Shown one piece after another: positions 1-9,127 of a stretch of DNA of 64,000 nt (within the stretch, counting starts at the first letter, position 1; the number at the start of each line of letters is the position of its first letter). A program made the translations under genes and the position numbers. The stretch comes from Marinobacterium nitratireducens. GTDB taxonomy: Bacteria; Pseudomonadota; Gammaproteobacteria; Pseudomonadales; Balneatricaceae. The stretch spans positions 186,001 through 250,000 of the forward strand of contig NZ_BMLT01000006.1 of the NCBI RefSeq assembly GCF_014645375.1, read 5' to 3'. The notes under the pieces are model-generated. The model ran no database searches and was not told the DNA's origin. It worked only from the letters and a program-made list of their open reading frames with translations.

Positions 1-60
1 CCGTCCTGGCAGTCGCTGCGGCGCTAGACCCAACCTACCGAGCACTGTCCTCTGGATCTT

Positions 61-870
61 TCAATCCTGCTGGCGCTTCTCCTGCCGGTACATTAGCAAA
101 CCGGCGGCGGCAACGGCCAGGCTGACGATCACCACGATAATGGTGGCCAGGGCATTGATCTCCGGGCTGACGCCGAGCCGGACGCTGGAATAGACCACCA
201 TCGGCAGCGTGGTGGCGCCGGGGCCGGAGACGAAGCTTGCAATCACCAGGTCGTCCATCGACAGCGTGAACGCCAGTAGCCAGCCGGCGGCCAGTGCCGG
301 GGCAATGATCGGCAGGGTGATGGCGAAGAACACCTTCATTGGCCGGGCGCCGAGATCCAGCGCGGCCTCCTCGAGCGACCTGTCCATGTGCGCCAGCCGG
401 CTGCGCACCACCACCGTGACATAGGCCATGGAAAAGGTGATGTGAGCCAGGGTAATGGTGGTCTGGCCGCGGCCCTGGGGCCAGCCGGTCAGACGTTCCA
501 TCGAGACGAACAGCAGCAGCAGCGAAAGACCGATGATGACGTCCGGCATCACCATTGGAGCCGTGACCATGGTTTCGAGGGTGGCGCGTCCGCGGAAGCG
601 GCCGTAGCGCACCAGTGCCATAGCCGCCAGGGTGCCGAGCACCACTGCGACACTGGCATTGACGGCGGCGATCTTGATACTGAGCCAGGCGGCACCGAGT
701 ATCTGGTCGTTGTCGAGCAGCTCGAAGTACCACTTGGTACTGAAACCTCCCCAGACCGTCACCAGTCGGCTTTCGTTGAACGAGTAGACCATCAGTGAAA
801 TGATCGGGCCGTACAGGAAGGCGTAGCCGAACAGCAGTACGCTCAGCAGCAGCGGCGAACGCCGGGTCAT
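61..870 (-). CDS. potI: Putrescine/spermidine ABC transporter permease PotI
   Basis: This is the second inner-membrane permease of a polyamine importer and acts with PotH, the ATPase PotG and the periplasmic binding protein PotF. The 269-residue protein has six predicted hydrophobic segments. A typical ABC-permease EAA loop lies near residue 165 (EEAALDLGARPMKVF), where the ATPase would dock. It is the last readable gene of a minus-strand operon potF-potG-potH-potI and starts 79 bases after potH ends. The order and the close match of the neighbouring PotF to the putrescine-specific subfamily favour PotI over PotC. Bases 1-60 beyond its stop show no clear gene. Confidence 0.93.
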   Translation of the reverse strand: MTRRSPLLLSVLLFGYAFLYGPIISLMVYSFNESRLVTVWGGFSTKWYFELLDNDQILGAAWLSIKIAAVNASVAVVLGTLAAMALVRYGRFRGRATLETMVTAPMVMPDVIIGLSLLLLFVSMERLTGWPQGRGQTTITLAHITFSMAYVTVVVRSRLAHMDRSLEEAALDLGARPMKVFFAITLPIIAPALAAGWLLAFTLSMDDLVIASFVSGPGATTLPMVVYSSVRLGVSPEINALATIIVVIVSLAVAAAGLLMYRQEKRQQD

Positions 871-949
871 CGCAGTGTCCTCCCGTTGCGTCGTTCTGGG
901 CCTGGGCCGTGTCGCAGCAGGTTTTTTTCGGCGGGTGGCAATGGCGATT

Positions 950-1852
950 TCACTGAGCCTCCTCGCTGCGCCGTTCGAAATGTCGCAGCAGCATGAACGG
1001 AATGATCAGCACCACCAGCAGCACCGCGGCCAGCGCCGATGCCAGCGGCCAGTCCTTGTTGCTGAAGAATTCGGTCCACATCAACTTGCCGAGCATCAGG
1101 GTGTTGGGGCCGCCGAGCAGGTCCGGAATCACGAACTCGCCCATCACCGGGATGAATACCAGCATGGCGCCGGCGAGCACCCCCGGCAGCGACAGCGGCA
1201 GGGTAATGGTCAGAAACTGCTTCCAGGGGCGACAGCCGAGGTCTGCCGCCGCTTCCAGTAGGGTCATGTCGAGGCGGATCAGGGTCGCGTACAGCGGCAG
1301 CACCATGAAGGGCAGATAGCTGTAAACGATACCGACGTAGACCGCGAACGGGGTGTGCAGCATTTCCAGCGGACTGTCGATCAGCCCCAGCGCCATCAGC
1401 GTCTGGTTGATCAGGCCGTTGTTCTTGAGAATGCCGATCCAGGCGTAGACCCTGATCAGAAAGGAGGTCCAGAACGGCAGGATGATCAGCATCATCAGCG
1501 GCAGGCGCCAGTGCCGTGGGGCACGGGCGATGGCGTAGGCCATGGGATAGCCAAGCAGCAGCGTCAGCAGCGTCGAGAATGCGGCGATCTCGAGCGAGCT
1601 GATGAGCGCCTTGACGTACAGGCTGTCCTCCAGCAGCAGCTCGTAGTTGCCGAGGTTGATCGCCAGTACCACCAGACCGTCCTTGAATTCGCGCACGATA
1701 TCCAGGTACGGCGGCTGCGCCAGGGTCGACTCGGACAGGCTCAGCTTGAGCACGAACAGGAATGGCAGCAGGAAGAACAGCGCGAGCCAGAACCAGGGGA
1801 TGCCGATGATGAACTGGCGGCCTTCGGGGCGCGGAAGGGCCGGCCACTTCAT
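950..1852 (-). CDS. potH: Putrescine/spermidine ABC transporter permease PotH
   Basis: First permease subunit of the polyamine importer, 300 residues, with an N-terminal membrane segment followed by a periplasmic stretch and the usual set of permease helices. The EAA loop (LEAAADLGCRPWKQF) is near residue 205. Its start codon overlaps the potG stop by four bases (ATGA), so translation of the two is probably coupled. It belongs to the potFGHI operon on the minus strand. Family and order support PotH; substrate choice is set by the binding protein, not by this subunit. Confidence 0.93.
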   Translation of the reverse strand: MKWPALPRPEGRQFIIGIPWFWLALFFLLPFLFVLKLSLSESTLAQPPYLDIVREFKDGLVVLAINLGNYELLLEDSLYVKALISSLEIAAFSTLLTLLLGYPMAYAIARAPRHWRLPLMMLIILPFWTSFLIRVYAWIGILKNNGLINQTLMALGLIDSPLEMLHTPFAVYVGIVYSYLPFMVLPLYATLIRLDMTLLEAAADLGCRPWKQFLTITLPLSLPGVLAGAMLVFIPVMGEFVIPDLLGGPNTLMLGKLMWTEFFSNKDWPLASALAAVLLVVLIIPFMLLRHFERRSEEAQ

Positions 1853-2985
1853 TCGCTGAGGGCTCCGCAGCTGTCCGGTCGCCAGCTGATGGTGACCGTC
1901 TGATCCCAGGTCAGCGGCTGCTCCGCCAGGGCCTGGACATTGGACTGGGTGAACTGGACCCGCTTGCCGCCCGGCAGCTCCAGGTGATAGATCGAGACAT
2001 CGCCAAGGTAGGCGATTTCACGGATCACGCCGGTAAGCTGGTTGGGACCCTCTTCCCCCGGCGCGAGCAGGCGGATTTTTTCCGGCCTTACCGCCAGGCA
2101 CAACGGCATCCCCGAGGCCATCTTGCGGCTGTCACGCACCCGCAATACCGCGCCGGCCTCGTCGCACTGCAGCAGGACCTCGTCGCCCTGTTGCTCGATC
2201 ACCACGCCTTCGAACAGGTTGACGGAACCTATGAAATTGGCGGCATAGCGGCTGATGGGGAATTCGTACAGGCGTCGCGGCGGGTCGACCTGCTCGACGC
2301 GGCCGTCGCGCATCAGCGCGATGCGCGAGGACATCGTCATCGCCTCTTCCTGGTCGTGGGTGACGATGATGAAGGTGATGCCCAGGCGCTCCTGAATATT
2401 GACCAGCTCGAACTGGGTTTTTTCCCGCAGCTTCTTGTCCAGCGCACCGAGCGGTTCGTCCAGCAGCAGGATGCGCGGGTGCTTGGCCAGGGCGCGGGCC
2501 AGCGCGACGCGCTGCCGCTGACCGCCGGACAGCTGGTGCGGTTTGCGCTCGGCGAAGGGGACGATCTGCACCAGCTCCATCATTTCCTGAACACGCTTGT
2601 CCCGTTCGCTGCGGGGCATGCCTTCCTGCTTGAGGCCGAAGGCGATATTGTCCGCCACCGTCATATGAGGAAAGAGCGCGTAGGACTGGAACATCATGTT
2701 GATCGGGCGTTCGTACGGCGCCACCTGGGTGACATCCTTGCCGTCGATCAGGATGCGCCCGCTGCTCGGGGTTTCGAACCCGGCGAGCATGCGCAGCAGC
2801 GTGGTCTTGCCGCACCCGGACGGCCCCAGCAGCGAGAAGAACTCGCCCGGGTAGATGTCGAGGCTGACGTCATCCACCGCGTAGGTCTTGCCGAAGGTCT
2901 TGGTGACGTTCTCGATCCGGATGGCCGGTTCCGCGCTGCCAGCCTGCCAGCTGGCGTCGCTGGCCGTGTTGCGTGCCTGGTTCAT
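1849..2985 (-). CDS. potG: Polyamine ABC transporter ATP-binding protein PotG
   Basis: ATPase that drives polyamine import through PotH and PotI on the cytoplasmic face. The 378-residue protein has Walker A (GPSGCGKTT, about residue 55), the ABC signature LSGGQRQRVALARAL, Walker B (LLLDEPLGALD) and the switch histidine (THDQEEA). A C-terminal TOBE-type domain occupies roughly residues 265-370, as in CysA/PotA-type importers. It lies 60 bases after potF and overlaps potH by four bases. The gap to potF contains a strong hairpin, listed separately. Confidence 0.94.
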   Translation of the reverse strand: MNQARNTASDASWQAGSAEPAIRIENVTKTFGKTYAVDDVSLDIYPGEFFSLLGPSGCGKTTLLRMLAGFETPSSGRILIDGKDVTQVAPYERPINMMFQSYALFPHMTVADNIAFGLKQEGMPRSERDKRVQEMMELVQIVPFAERKPHQLSGGQRQRVALARALAKHPRILLLDEPLGALDKKLREKTQFELVNIQERLGITFIIVTHDQEEAMTMSSRIALMRDGRVEQVDPPRRLYEFPISRYAANFIGSVNLFEGVVIEQQGDEVLLQCDEAGAVLRVRDSRKMASGMPLCLAVRPEKIRLLAPGEEGPNQLTGVIREIAYLGDVSIYHLELPGGKRVQFTQSNVQALAEQPLTWDQTVTISWRPDSCGALSE

Positions 2986-3012
2986 GTATGTCGATTGTGC
3001 TCCGAGAACGGG

Positions 3013-3036
3013 GGAGCCCCCTTGGGAGGGGGCTCC
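3013..3036 (-). terminator. Hairpin between potF and potG
   Basis: A 9-bp perfect stem (GGAGCCCCC paired with GGGGGCTCC, loop of 6) sits in the 60-base gap between potF and potG. There is no run of T on either side, so it is not a classic full terminator. In binding-protein operons such intercistronic hairpins often protect the upstream message or cause partial termination, so that more binding protein than permease is made. That role is inferred. Confidence 0.5.
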
Positions 3037-3045
3037 GGCAGGGCG

Positions 3046-4149
3046 TTACTGACCGGTCTTGATCCGGGTCCAGAGGCGGTTGATGGACTTGGTTTCGCGG
3101 TTGCTCGGTGTTTTCGGCGTGATGAAACGCTCGCGGGTGGCCTGCGGCGGATAGATGCCGGGGTCCTGGCGGATATCCTCGTCGACCAGTTCGGTGGCCG
3201 CGGCGTTGGCGTTGGCGTAGGCCACGTAGTTGGTGATCGGTGCGATGACGTCCGGACGCAGCAGGAAGTCGATGAATTTCTGCGCAGCCTGGGGATTCGG
3301 CGCGTCGGACGGAATCGCCATCACGTCGGTCCAGACCACGGCGCCTTCGGTGGGTACCAGATAGGCGATCTCGACACCATTGCCGGCCTCGTCCGCACGG
3401 TCACGGGCCTGCAGCACGTCGCCGCTGTAGCCGTGGGCCACGCAGAGATCGCCGTTGGCCAGGTCGTTGATGTACTGCGAGCTGTGGAAATAACGGATGT
3501 TCGGGCGTGCGGCGTTGATGACGGCGGCCGCTTCGTCGAGCGCCTCGCTGCTGAAGTCGTTCGGGTCCTTGCCAAGGTAGGCGCGCGCGGCAATCAGCAC
3601 TTCGGTCGGATCGTCCATCAGCGAGATGCCGCAGCCGGCCAGCTTGGCGCTCACCTCGGGGTCGAAAATCAGGCCCCAGCTGTCCAGCTCCGCGTCATCG
3701 CCCAGAACTTCGCGCACCTTGGCCACGTTGATGCCGATGCCGGTAGTACCCCACATGTAAGGCACCAGGTAGTTGTGACCCTCGTCGATATCACCCAGAG
3801 AGCCGAGAATCACCGGATCCAGATTGGCGTAATGGGTCAGCGCTTCCTTGTTGACCGGTTGCAGGATACCGGCCTTGAGCTGACGATCGGCGAAGGGACG
3901 CGCGGTCGGGAAGATCAGGTCGTAGCCGCTATGGCCGGCGAGCAGCTTGGCTTCGAGTACCTCGTTGGAGTCGTAGACATCGTAGAGTACCTTGATGCCG
4001 GTCTCCTGCTGGAAGCGCTCGAGCGTATCTTCGGCAATGTAGTCGGACCAGTTGTAAACGTGCAGTTCCTCCTGTGCCGCAACCTGTGCGGCGGCGCCCA
4101 GCGCAAGGGCGGCGGCGACTGCTTTCAAACCGAATGACCAGCTCTTCAT
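3046..4149 (-). CDS. potF: Periplasmic putrescine-binding protein PotF
   Basis: Periplasmic receptor that hands polyamine to the PotGHI transporter. The 367-residue protein begins with a Sec signal peptide of about 26 residues (ends AAAQVAAQ). The mature part starts with the YNWSDYI motif of the PotF/PotD family. It then follows PotF closely, including a DVYDSNEVLE segment, PYMWGTTGIG, RPNIRYFHSSQYINDLANG and NPGIYPP near the C-terminus. These match my memory of E. coli PotF better than PotD, so putrescine is the likely ligand. It is the first gene of the minus-strand operon, and its promoter must lie in the 4150-4568 gap. Confidence 0.94.
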   Translation of the reverse strand: MKSWSFGLKAVAAALALGAAAQVAAQEELHVYNWSDYIAEDTLERFQQETGIKVLYDVYDSNEVLEAKLLAGHSGYDLIFPTARPFADRQLKAGILQPVNKEALTHYANLDPVILGSLGDIDEGHNYLVPYMWGTTGIGINVAKVREVLGDDAELDSWGLIFDPEVSAKLAGCGISLMDDPTEVLIAARAYLGKDPNDFSSEALDEAAAVINAARPNIRYFHSSQYINDLANGDLCVAHGYSGDVLQARDRADEAGNGVEIAYLVPTEGAVVWTDVMAIPSDAPNPQAAQKFIDFLLRPDVIAPITNYVAYANANAAATELVDEDIRQDPGIYPPQATRERFITPKTPSNRETKSINRLWTRIKTGQ

Positions 4150-4568
4150 TGAAGGGGCTCCCCCATCAGCAGTGATACTATGGAAACGCTGTTACAGCGC
4201 GCCCGGGCGGGCCTTTTCGGACCCGGTTCCTGCGCCTGTTTTGCAGCGCCGAATATGAACAAAAGCGGAAAAAAACACCAACATTTTTTGCTGTGCCCGG
4301 CAACTTTTTTGGCCGCCGGGCGAAGGTGCCGGTGCCGGCGGGGAAGCCGGCCCGGCGGGCAGCGGACTTCGTTCAAGCTAGTGTTCAGGGCAGGCAACGT
4401 CAAGCGCCGGCCGGTGCCGGCGATTATCAAGGCGCTTCGCAGACTGGAGGATCCCGATGGTTATCGGGGGTAGGCTGTTGCTTCTGCCGGCAGCTGTGGA
4501 AAACTACGCAGACATATTTCCTCCTGAGTGGGCGCCTTGGCGCCCTCTGTTCCAACACTGGGAATGGC
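4150..4568. other. Divergent intergenic region potF / EVE gene
   Basis: No convincing gene. The stretch is locally very GC-rich around 4320-4435, with repeated GCCGG/CCGGC blocks. A short hairpin (GGGCGCC / GGCGCCC, 4530-4545) lies just before the EVE gene. It should hold promoters for the potF operon on one side and the EVE gene on the other. I could not pick out -35/-10 boxes with confidence. Confidence 0.4.
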
Positions 4569-5033
4569 ATGAACTACTGGCTTTTCAAGACCGAACCCGA
4601 CGTTTTCGGTATCGACGACCTGGCGCAGGCGCCAGAGCAGACCGCACGCTGGGACGAAATTCGCAACTTTCAGGCGCGCAATTACCTGCGCGACGAGATT
4701 CATGCCGGCGACCGGGTGCTGATCTACCACAGCAGCTGTCGTCAGGTGGGTATTGCCGGTATCGCCGAGGTCGTCGGTGAGTCCTATCCGGATCCCGGTC
4801 AGTTCGATCCGGCGAACGCGCTGTTCGATGCCCGGTCATCAGCGGATGCACCACGCTGGTTTTGCGTCGATGTGCGGCTGCGCCGGCGCTTCGCCCGTAT
4901 AGTGCCGCTCAAAACCCTGAAGCAGATCCCGGAGCTTGTGGACATGGTGCTGCTGCGGCAGGGGCGTTTGTCGGTGCAGCCGGTGAGGCCGGAGGAGTGG
5001 AGGTTGATAGAAACCCTTGAAAACGGTTCATGA
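4569..5033 (+). CDS. EVE domain-containing protein
   Basis: A 154-residue EVE-domain protein (PUA-like fold). Family members bind modified bases in DNA or RNA; its own ligand is unknown. The start MNYWLFKTEPDVFGIDDL is the standard N-terminus of the family, so I take the ATG at 4569 rather than the longer upstream reading. Further family marks are WDEIRNFQARNYLR, DRVLIYHSSC and a C-terminal LLRQGRLSVQPV segment. In Pseudomonas-like genomes this gene usually follows zapA, 6S RNA and a formyltetrahydrofolate cyclo-ligase; none of these is seen here. Confidence 0.9.
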   Translation: MNYWLFKTEPDVFGIDDLAQAPEQTARWDEIRNFQARNYLRDEIHAGDRVLIYHSSCRQVGIAGIAEVVGESYPDPGQFDPANALFDARSSADAPRWFCVDVRLRRRFARIVPLKTLKQIPELVDMVLLRQGRLSVQPVRPEEWRLIETLENGS

Positions 5034-5355
5034 CATACGCTTTTTGGTGTCGCATTTTTCAGACGGTTCTTCAGGTCTGGCGGCTGTTGCGGCCATGAGG
5101 ATCAGGATATACCCTTACCTCTCACCGGTTTTGGATTGCTTGACGCGGTTGCCGTTTCCTTTTTTTCCGAATATGGTGAGCAGAAATCATAAAGCGCCTC
5201 GAGGGATCCTGCGAACAGGTCCCGGAGTCCAGACAGGAATTCTTCGTATTTCCCAGGCGCGAGAGCGCCGGAGTTGCCCGCCGTCCAGTTGTCGTGAAGC
5301 GTAGCCAGGCGGGGCTGCAGTCGCGCGACGCAGTCTCTCAGTTCGGATTGAGGAC
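5034..5355. other. Intergenic region without a supported gene
   Basis: A 95-codon open frame (5017-5304) crosses this gap. Its translation has no recognisable domain, no good ribosome site and overlaps the EVE gene, so I do not call it. The stretch probably holds only the promoter of the diguanylate cyclase. Confidence 0.4.
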
Positions 5356-6759
5356 ATGTTGGGTATTGGAAATCGGGCGCTGATGCGTCAACTCTTCTTG
5401 CCGGTACTGGGTATCGTGCTGGTCATGCTCGGGGGTATCGTCGTCACCGAGTATGTTGCCAGGCTCGCCGCCGACCGGGTACAGCAGGCGCAAAGCCGCG
5501 AGTCCCAGGCGCGTCTGTCCGAACTACGGGCGCGACTCGAAGGCGAACTCAACTCGGTGCTGTATTTCACCCAGGGACTTACGTCCCTGCTGCTGTTTCG
5601 TCCGGATATCACCGGTGACGAGTTCAACAAGGTGGCCGAAAACACGCTGCGCGGCAGCACCCCGATTCGCAATATCGCCCTGGCGCCGGACAACGTGATC
5701 CGCTACGTGTATCCGCTGGAGGGCAACGAGAAGGTGCTTGGCCTGGACTACCGTCAGACATCCGGGCAGTGGCCGGCGGTGAAGCGGGCGATGGAGGAGG
5801 GCATCACCACGGTGGCAGGCCCGCTGGAACTGGTTCAGGGCGGTATCGGCCTGATCTCGCGCACGCCGATATTCATCGATTCCGAAGAGGGCAGGCGCTA
5901 TTGGGGCATCGTTTCGACCGTCATCGACGTCAGCCGAGTGCTCGAGGCGGCCGGGGTTTTCGACGAAAACCCGCTGCCATCACTGGCCATTCGCGGCATC
6001 GACGGGCTGGGCGCCGAGGGGGCTCAGTTTCTCGGCCCGGTAGGGCTGTTCGACCGGCCGGATATCCTGACCCAGGACGTGACCTTCCAGCACAATCGAT
6101 GGCAGCTCGGCGTCGAGCCGGATTACAGCGAGGAACAGGTCGCCGCGACGCGGGTCCGTGTTCTCGCCTATGGCCTGTTATTCATCATACTGGTGCTGTT
6201 GCTGCAGATGCTGCGCATCTTCCGCAATTACGAGCGACGTGCGACCCGCGATCCGCTGACCGGGCTGCCTAACCGGCGCCTGCTGCTGGAGCGAGCCCGC
6301 CAGCTGGTGGCACTGGGACGCCGGGGGCGTCTCGATTTCTGTCTCTGCTACCTTGACCTCAACGGCTTCAAGCCGGTCAACGATAACTACGGCCACCATG
6401 CCGGCGACCTGGTACTGCTGGAGATCGCTGCCCGCCTGCGCAAGTTATCGCGTGCCTCCGACACCGTGGCGCGGACCGGCGGAGATGAGTTCGTGTTGCT
6501 GTTGCCCGGACTCGGAACCGAGGCGGAAGCGGAGCGCATCGTCGATAAACTCAGGAGCGCTCTGGCGGTCCCCGTGACATGCGAGAGCCACCAGATCGCA
6601 ATCGGCGCCAGCATGGGCTGGGCACTGTTCCCGCACGAGGCCGATGATCTCGACACGCTGATGGCGCTTGCGGACAGCCGCATGTACTGCATGAAAGCAC
6701 AGGTGAAAGCCGGGGCCGAACCGCAGGCTGCACTGCAGCCGGCGCTGGAACAGGACTAA
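5356..6759 (+). CDS. CHASE-type sensor diguanylate cyclase (GGDEF)
   Basis: Membrane-bound enzyme that makes cyclic di-GMP from GTP. The 467-residue protein has a membrane segment at about 12-32, a periplasmic CHASE-like sensor domain to about 260, a second membrane segment at about 270-290, and a GGDEF domain to about 455. The catalytic motif is intact (GGDEF, residues 375-379). An RxxD product-inhibition site (R366 to D369) is present just upstream, so feedback control is expected. There is no EAL domain. It converges with cbpM, and the two 3' ends overlap by four bases. Confidence 0.9.
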   Translation: MLGIGNRALMRQLFLPVLGIVLVMLGGIVVTEYVARLAADRVQQAQSRESQARLSELRARLEGELNSVLYFTQGLTSLLLFRPDITGDEFNKVAENTLRGSTPIRNIALAPDNVIRYVYPLEGNEKVLGLDYRQTSGQWPAVKRAMEEGITTVAGPLELVQGGIGLISRTPIFIDSEEGRRYWGIVSTVIDVSRVLEAAGVFDENPLPSLAIRGIDGLGAEGAQFLGPVGLFDRPDILTQDVTFQHNRWQLGVEPDYSEEQVAATRVRVLAYGLLFIILVLLLQMLRIFRNYERRATRDPLTGLPNRRLLLERARQLVALGRRGRLDFCLCYLDLNGFKPVNDNYGHHAGDLVLLEIAARLRKLSRASDTVARTGGDEFVLLLPGLGTEAEAERIVDKLRSALAVPVTCESHQIAIGASMGWALFPHEADDLDTLMALADSRMYCMKAQVKAGAEPQAALQPALEQD

Positions 6760-7067
6760 TCTTCGAGGAAGCGGCCGAGTCGCTGGCGCAGGCGACGGTT
6801 TTCCCGGCGCGTCTGTTCCAGCTCGTCCAGCAGCTCGAGTGCCAGGGCGATACCGGACCAGTCGATGCCGAGATCCCGGTGCAGGCGCGAAGCGCGGCGG
6901 GCACGGGCCACCAACTGGGCCTGGAAGCGCCACTGGCCGCTCTTCTGGCCGGGTACCAGAATACCTTCCTCGACCATTTGCATCAGGCTGTCGCGGGACA
7001 AATCCGTGGCCTGAGTGAACTCCTCGATGGTCAGCTCGATCAGGACAGGGGTCATCGTTGGCTCCAT
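6756..7067 (-). CDS. cbpM: Chaperone modulator CbpM
   Basis: 103-residue MerR-like helix-turn-helix protein that in E. coli binds the J-domain of CbpA and blocks its co-chaperone and DNA-binding activity. The N-terminal part ([27 protein letters not shown]) is the family's helix-turn-helix, followed by a predicted coiled coil rich in Arg and Leu. Its start overlaps the cbpA stop by 16 bases, which is the conserved cbpA-cbpM order and suggests coupled translation. Confidence 0.9.
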   Translation of the reverse strand: MEPTMTPVLIELTIEEFTQATDLSRDSLMQMVEEGILVPGQKSGQWRFQAQLVARARRASRLHRDLGIDWSGIALALELLDELEQTRRENRRLRQRLGRFLED

Positions 7068-7999
7068 TCACTTCTCGGATCAAAATTGGCGGCCTCGGCG
7101 AGCTCGCGCCAGAGCGCCTCGGTGCGACTGTCATGATCCGGCGGCATGACCACTTTCAGCACCGCGTAGAGGTCGCCCTGATGGCCGCGTGCGGGCAGCC
7201 CCTTGCCGCGAATGCGCAGGCGCTGTCCGGTCTGGCTGTTGGCCGGAATGCGCAGCTGTATGCGTCCGTGCAGCGTCGGCACCTCGATGCGGGCGCCGAG
7301 CGCCGCCTCCCAGGGGGCCAGCGGTACCGTGATGATGAGGTTGTGCCCTTCGACATCGTACAGCGGGTGCGGTACCAGGCGGATTCGCAGATAGAGATCG
7401 CCGCTGGTGCCACCATGACGGCCGGCGCCTCCCTGGCCCTTGAGCCGTATCCGCTCGCCGTCGGTCACACCGGCGGGAATCTTCACGTTGAGCTTGCGCC
7501 GGCGCCGCACCGGGCGACCCTGCTCGTCCAGCTCGGTGACCTCGAAACTGACCGGTTTGGACTCTTCCGAAAGCGTGTCTTCGAGGAAGATCGGCATCTC
7601 GAGCTCGATATCCTGGCCGCGGGCGCTGAAACCACCGCGATGCGTGGTTCGCTCGCGGAACCCGCCGCCACCGAAGATGCTTTCGAAGAAGTCGGAAAAG
7701 CCGCCGGAAGCGTCACCGCCGCCGAACGCCGACGAGGCATGCCAGCCCGACGGCGGCTCGAACTGCTTGCCATGGCGTCCGTAGCGGCGCAGCTCGTCAT
7801 ACTCGGCGCGCTTCTGGGCGTCCTTCAGCACCTCATAGGCTTCAGACACCTCCTTGAAGTGCGCCTCGGCGTCAGCCTCGCTGCTCACATCGGGGTGGTA
7901 ACGCCGCGCCAGCCGGCGGTATGCCGCCTTGATCGCGGTCTTGTCGGCATCCGGATCGACGCCGAGAATCTTGTAGTAGTCCTTGAATTCCATGGTCAA
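7052..7999 (-). CDS. cbpA: Curved DNA-binding protein / DnaJ-type co-chaperone CbpA
   Basis: A 315-residue DnaJ-class co-chaperone for DnaK that also binds curved DNA and the nucleoid in E. coli. The J-domain is at residues 1-70 with the essential HPD (YHPDVS). A Gly/Phe-rich linker (about 80-125) follows, then two C-terminal substrate-binding domains. There is no zinc-finger CxxCxGxG repeat, which separates it from DnaJ. It is the upstream gene of the cbpA-cbpM pair. Confidence 0.93.
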   Translation of the reverse strand: MTMEFKDYYKILGVDPDADKTAIKAAYRRLARRYHPDVSSEADAEAHFKEVSEAYEVLKDAQKRAEYDELRRYGRHGKQFEPPSGWHASSAFGGGDASGGFSDFFESIFGGGGFRERTTHRGGFSARGQDIELEMPIFLEDTLSEESKPVSFEVTELDEQGRPVRRRRKLNVKIPAGVTDGERIRLKGQGGAGRHGGTSGDLYLRIRLVPHPLYDVEGHNLIITVPLAPWEAALGARIEVPTLHGRIQLRIPANSQTGQRLRIRGKGLPARGHQGDLYAVLKVVMPPDHDSRTEALWRELAEAANFDPRSEWSQR

Positions 8000-8121
8000 T
8001 CGCCAGTGAGGAGTAAACGGTGGACAGCTAACAGTTTACAGATCGCGTTTCCTGCATGCTGACGGCTGCTCTTCTGTTTACTTCCTGAAACGTTAGTAAC
8101 TCGCAACTTTTGACTGTCCGC

Positions 8122-9051
8122 TCAATACTCCTTCTCTACATTGACATAGGGCACGAAACGGCCCTTTTCGAGGGCCTCGATATCGGCGGCGATCTGCTCC
8201 AGTGCCTCTGCGACCAGGGTTGGTGCGGCAATATGCGGCGTGACAATGACCTCGGGCCGGGACCAGAGCGGGTGTTCCGCAGGCAACGGCTCCTCGGCGA
8301 AAACGTCGAGCATGGCGCCGCGCAGATGGCCGGCGTCGAGTGCGGCCAGCAGTGCGTCCTGATCCAGGGTGCTGCCGCGTCCCGGGCTGATGACCACGGC
8401 ACCCGCCGGCAGTGCCGCAAGGCGGGCAGCATCGAGCAGGTGCCGGGTGTCCCGGGTTGCCGGAAGCAGGTTGACGATGAAATCGCAGCCGGCCAGAAAG
8501 GCGTCGAGACAGGCCCGGCCGGCATAGGTGTCGATGCCGTCGATGGACTTTGGCTCCCGGCTCCAGCCCCTGACCGCATAGCCCTGGCGCGCAAGTGTTG
8601 TTGCGACTTCCGCGCCGATGGCGCCAAGGCCGAGCAGGCCGACGTTCAGCGAGTGCCTCGGGCGGCTTTGCAGCGGATGCCATTGCCGCTGCTGTTGCTG
8701 GATCCGGTAGCGATCGAAATCGCGTCCGAAGTGCAGCACGCCGTACAGCACGTACTCGCTCATCCAGCGGTCCATGCCGGCATTTCGCAGCCGGATCAGC
8801 GGTATCTCCTCGGGTCTGCCGGGCAGGCTCAGCAGGGCGTCGACGCCGGCGCCGAGGTTGAACAGTGCACGCAGCGCTTTCTGGTGCTGGAAGAGCTCGG
8901 CGGGCGGATGCCAGAGCAGGGCATAGTCGGCCTGCCAGTCGGCCTCGAGCTTGCGGCTCCAGCAGCGGGCATCGGCGTCGGGCAGTTGTCTGCGAATGCC
9001 CGCGAGCCAGCTGTCACTGTCGAGCCCCTGACCGTGGAAGAGTATTTTCAT
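8122..9051 (-). CDS. ghrA: GhrA-type glyoxylate/hydroxypyruvate reductase
   Basis: NAD(P)H-dependent D-isomer 2-hydroxyacid dehydrogenase. The Rossmann motif GLLGLGAIGAEVA lies mid-protein, with the catalytic Arg in ISPGRGSTLD, the Glu in LDVFAEEPLP and the His in VTPHIAA. These fit the GhrA branch, which reduces glyoxylate and hydroxypyruvate. The frame is open further upstream, but MKILFHGQGL (ATG ending at 9051) is the natural family start, giving about 309 residues. The exact substrate is inferred from family only. Confidence 0.87.
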   Translation of the reverse strand: MKILFHGQGLDSDSWLAGIRRQLPDADARCWSRKLEADWQADYALLWHPPAELFQHQKALRALFNLGAGVDALLSLPGRPEEIPLIRLRNAGMDRWMSEYVLYGVLHFGRDFDRYRIQQQQRQWHPLQSRPRHSLNVGLLGLGAIGAEVATTLARQGYAVRGWSREPKSIDGIDTYAGRACLDAFLAGCDFIVNLLPATRDTRHLLDAARLAALPAGAVVISPGRGSTLDQDALLAALDAGHLRGAMLDVFAEEPLPAEHPLWSRPEVIVTPHIAAPTLVAEALEQIAADIEALEKGRFVPYVNVEKEY

Positions 9052-9127
9052 CGTTCTGGTTACCCCCCTGGTGTACTGTTTCACCCTTGGCGGGCTCTAT
9101 CAGTATCTATTAGGGTGAAACAGTAGA

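Noticed and set aside
1984-4137. 717-codon plus-strand open frame opposite potG and potF
   Set aside because: It is antisense to two well-supported genes, has no domain and results from high GC content.
4440-4560. 6S RNA gene ahead of the EVE-domain gene
   Set aside because: That order is known in pseudomonads, but I could not recognise the 6S central bubble or ends; only a short hairpin is there.
5017-5304. 95-residue open frame before the diguanylate cyclase
   Set aside because: Overlaps the EVE gene, has no ribosome site and no family features.
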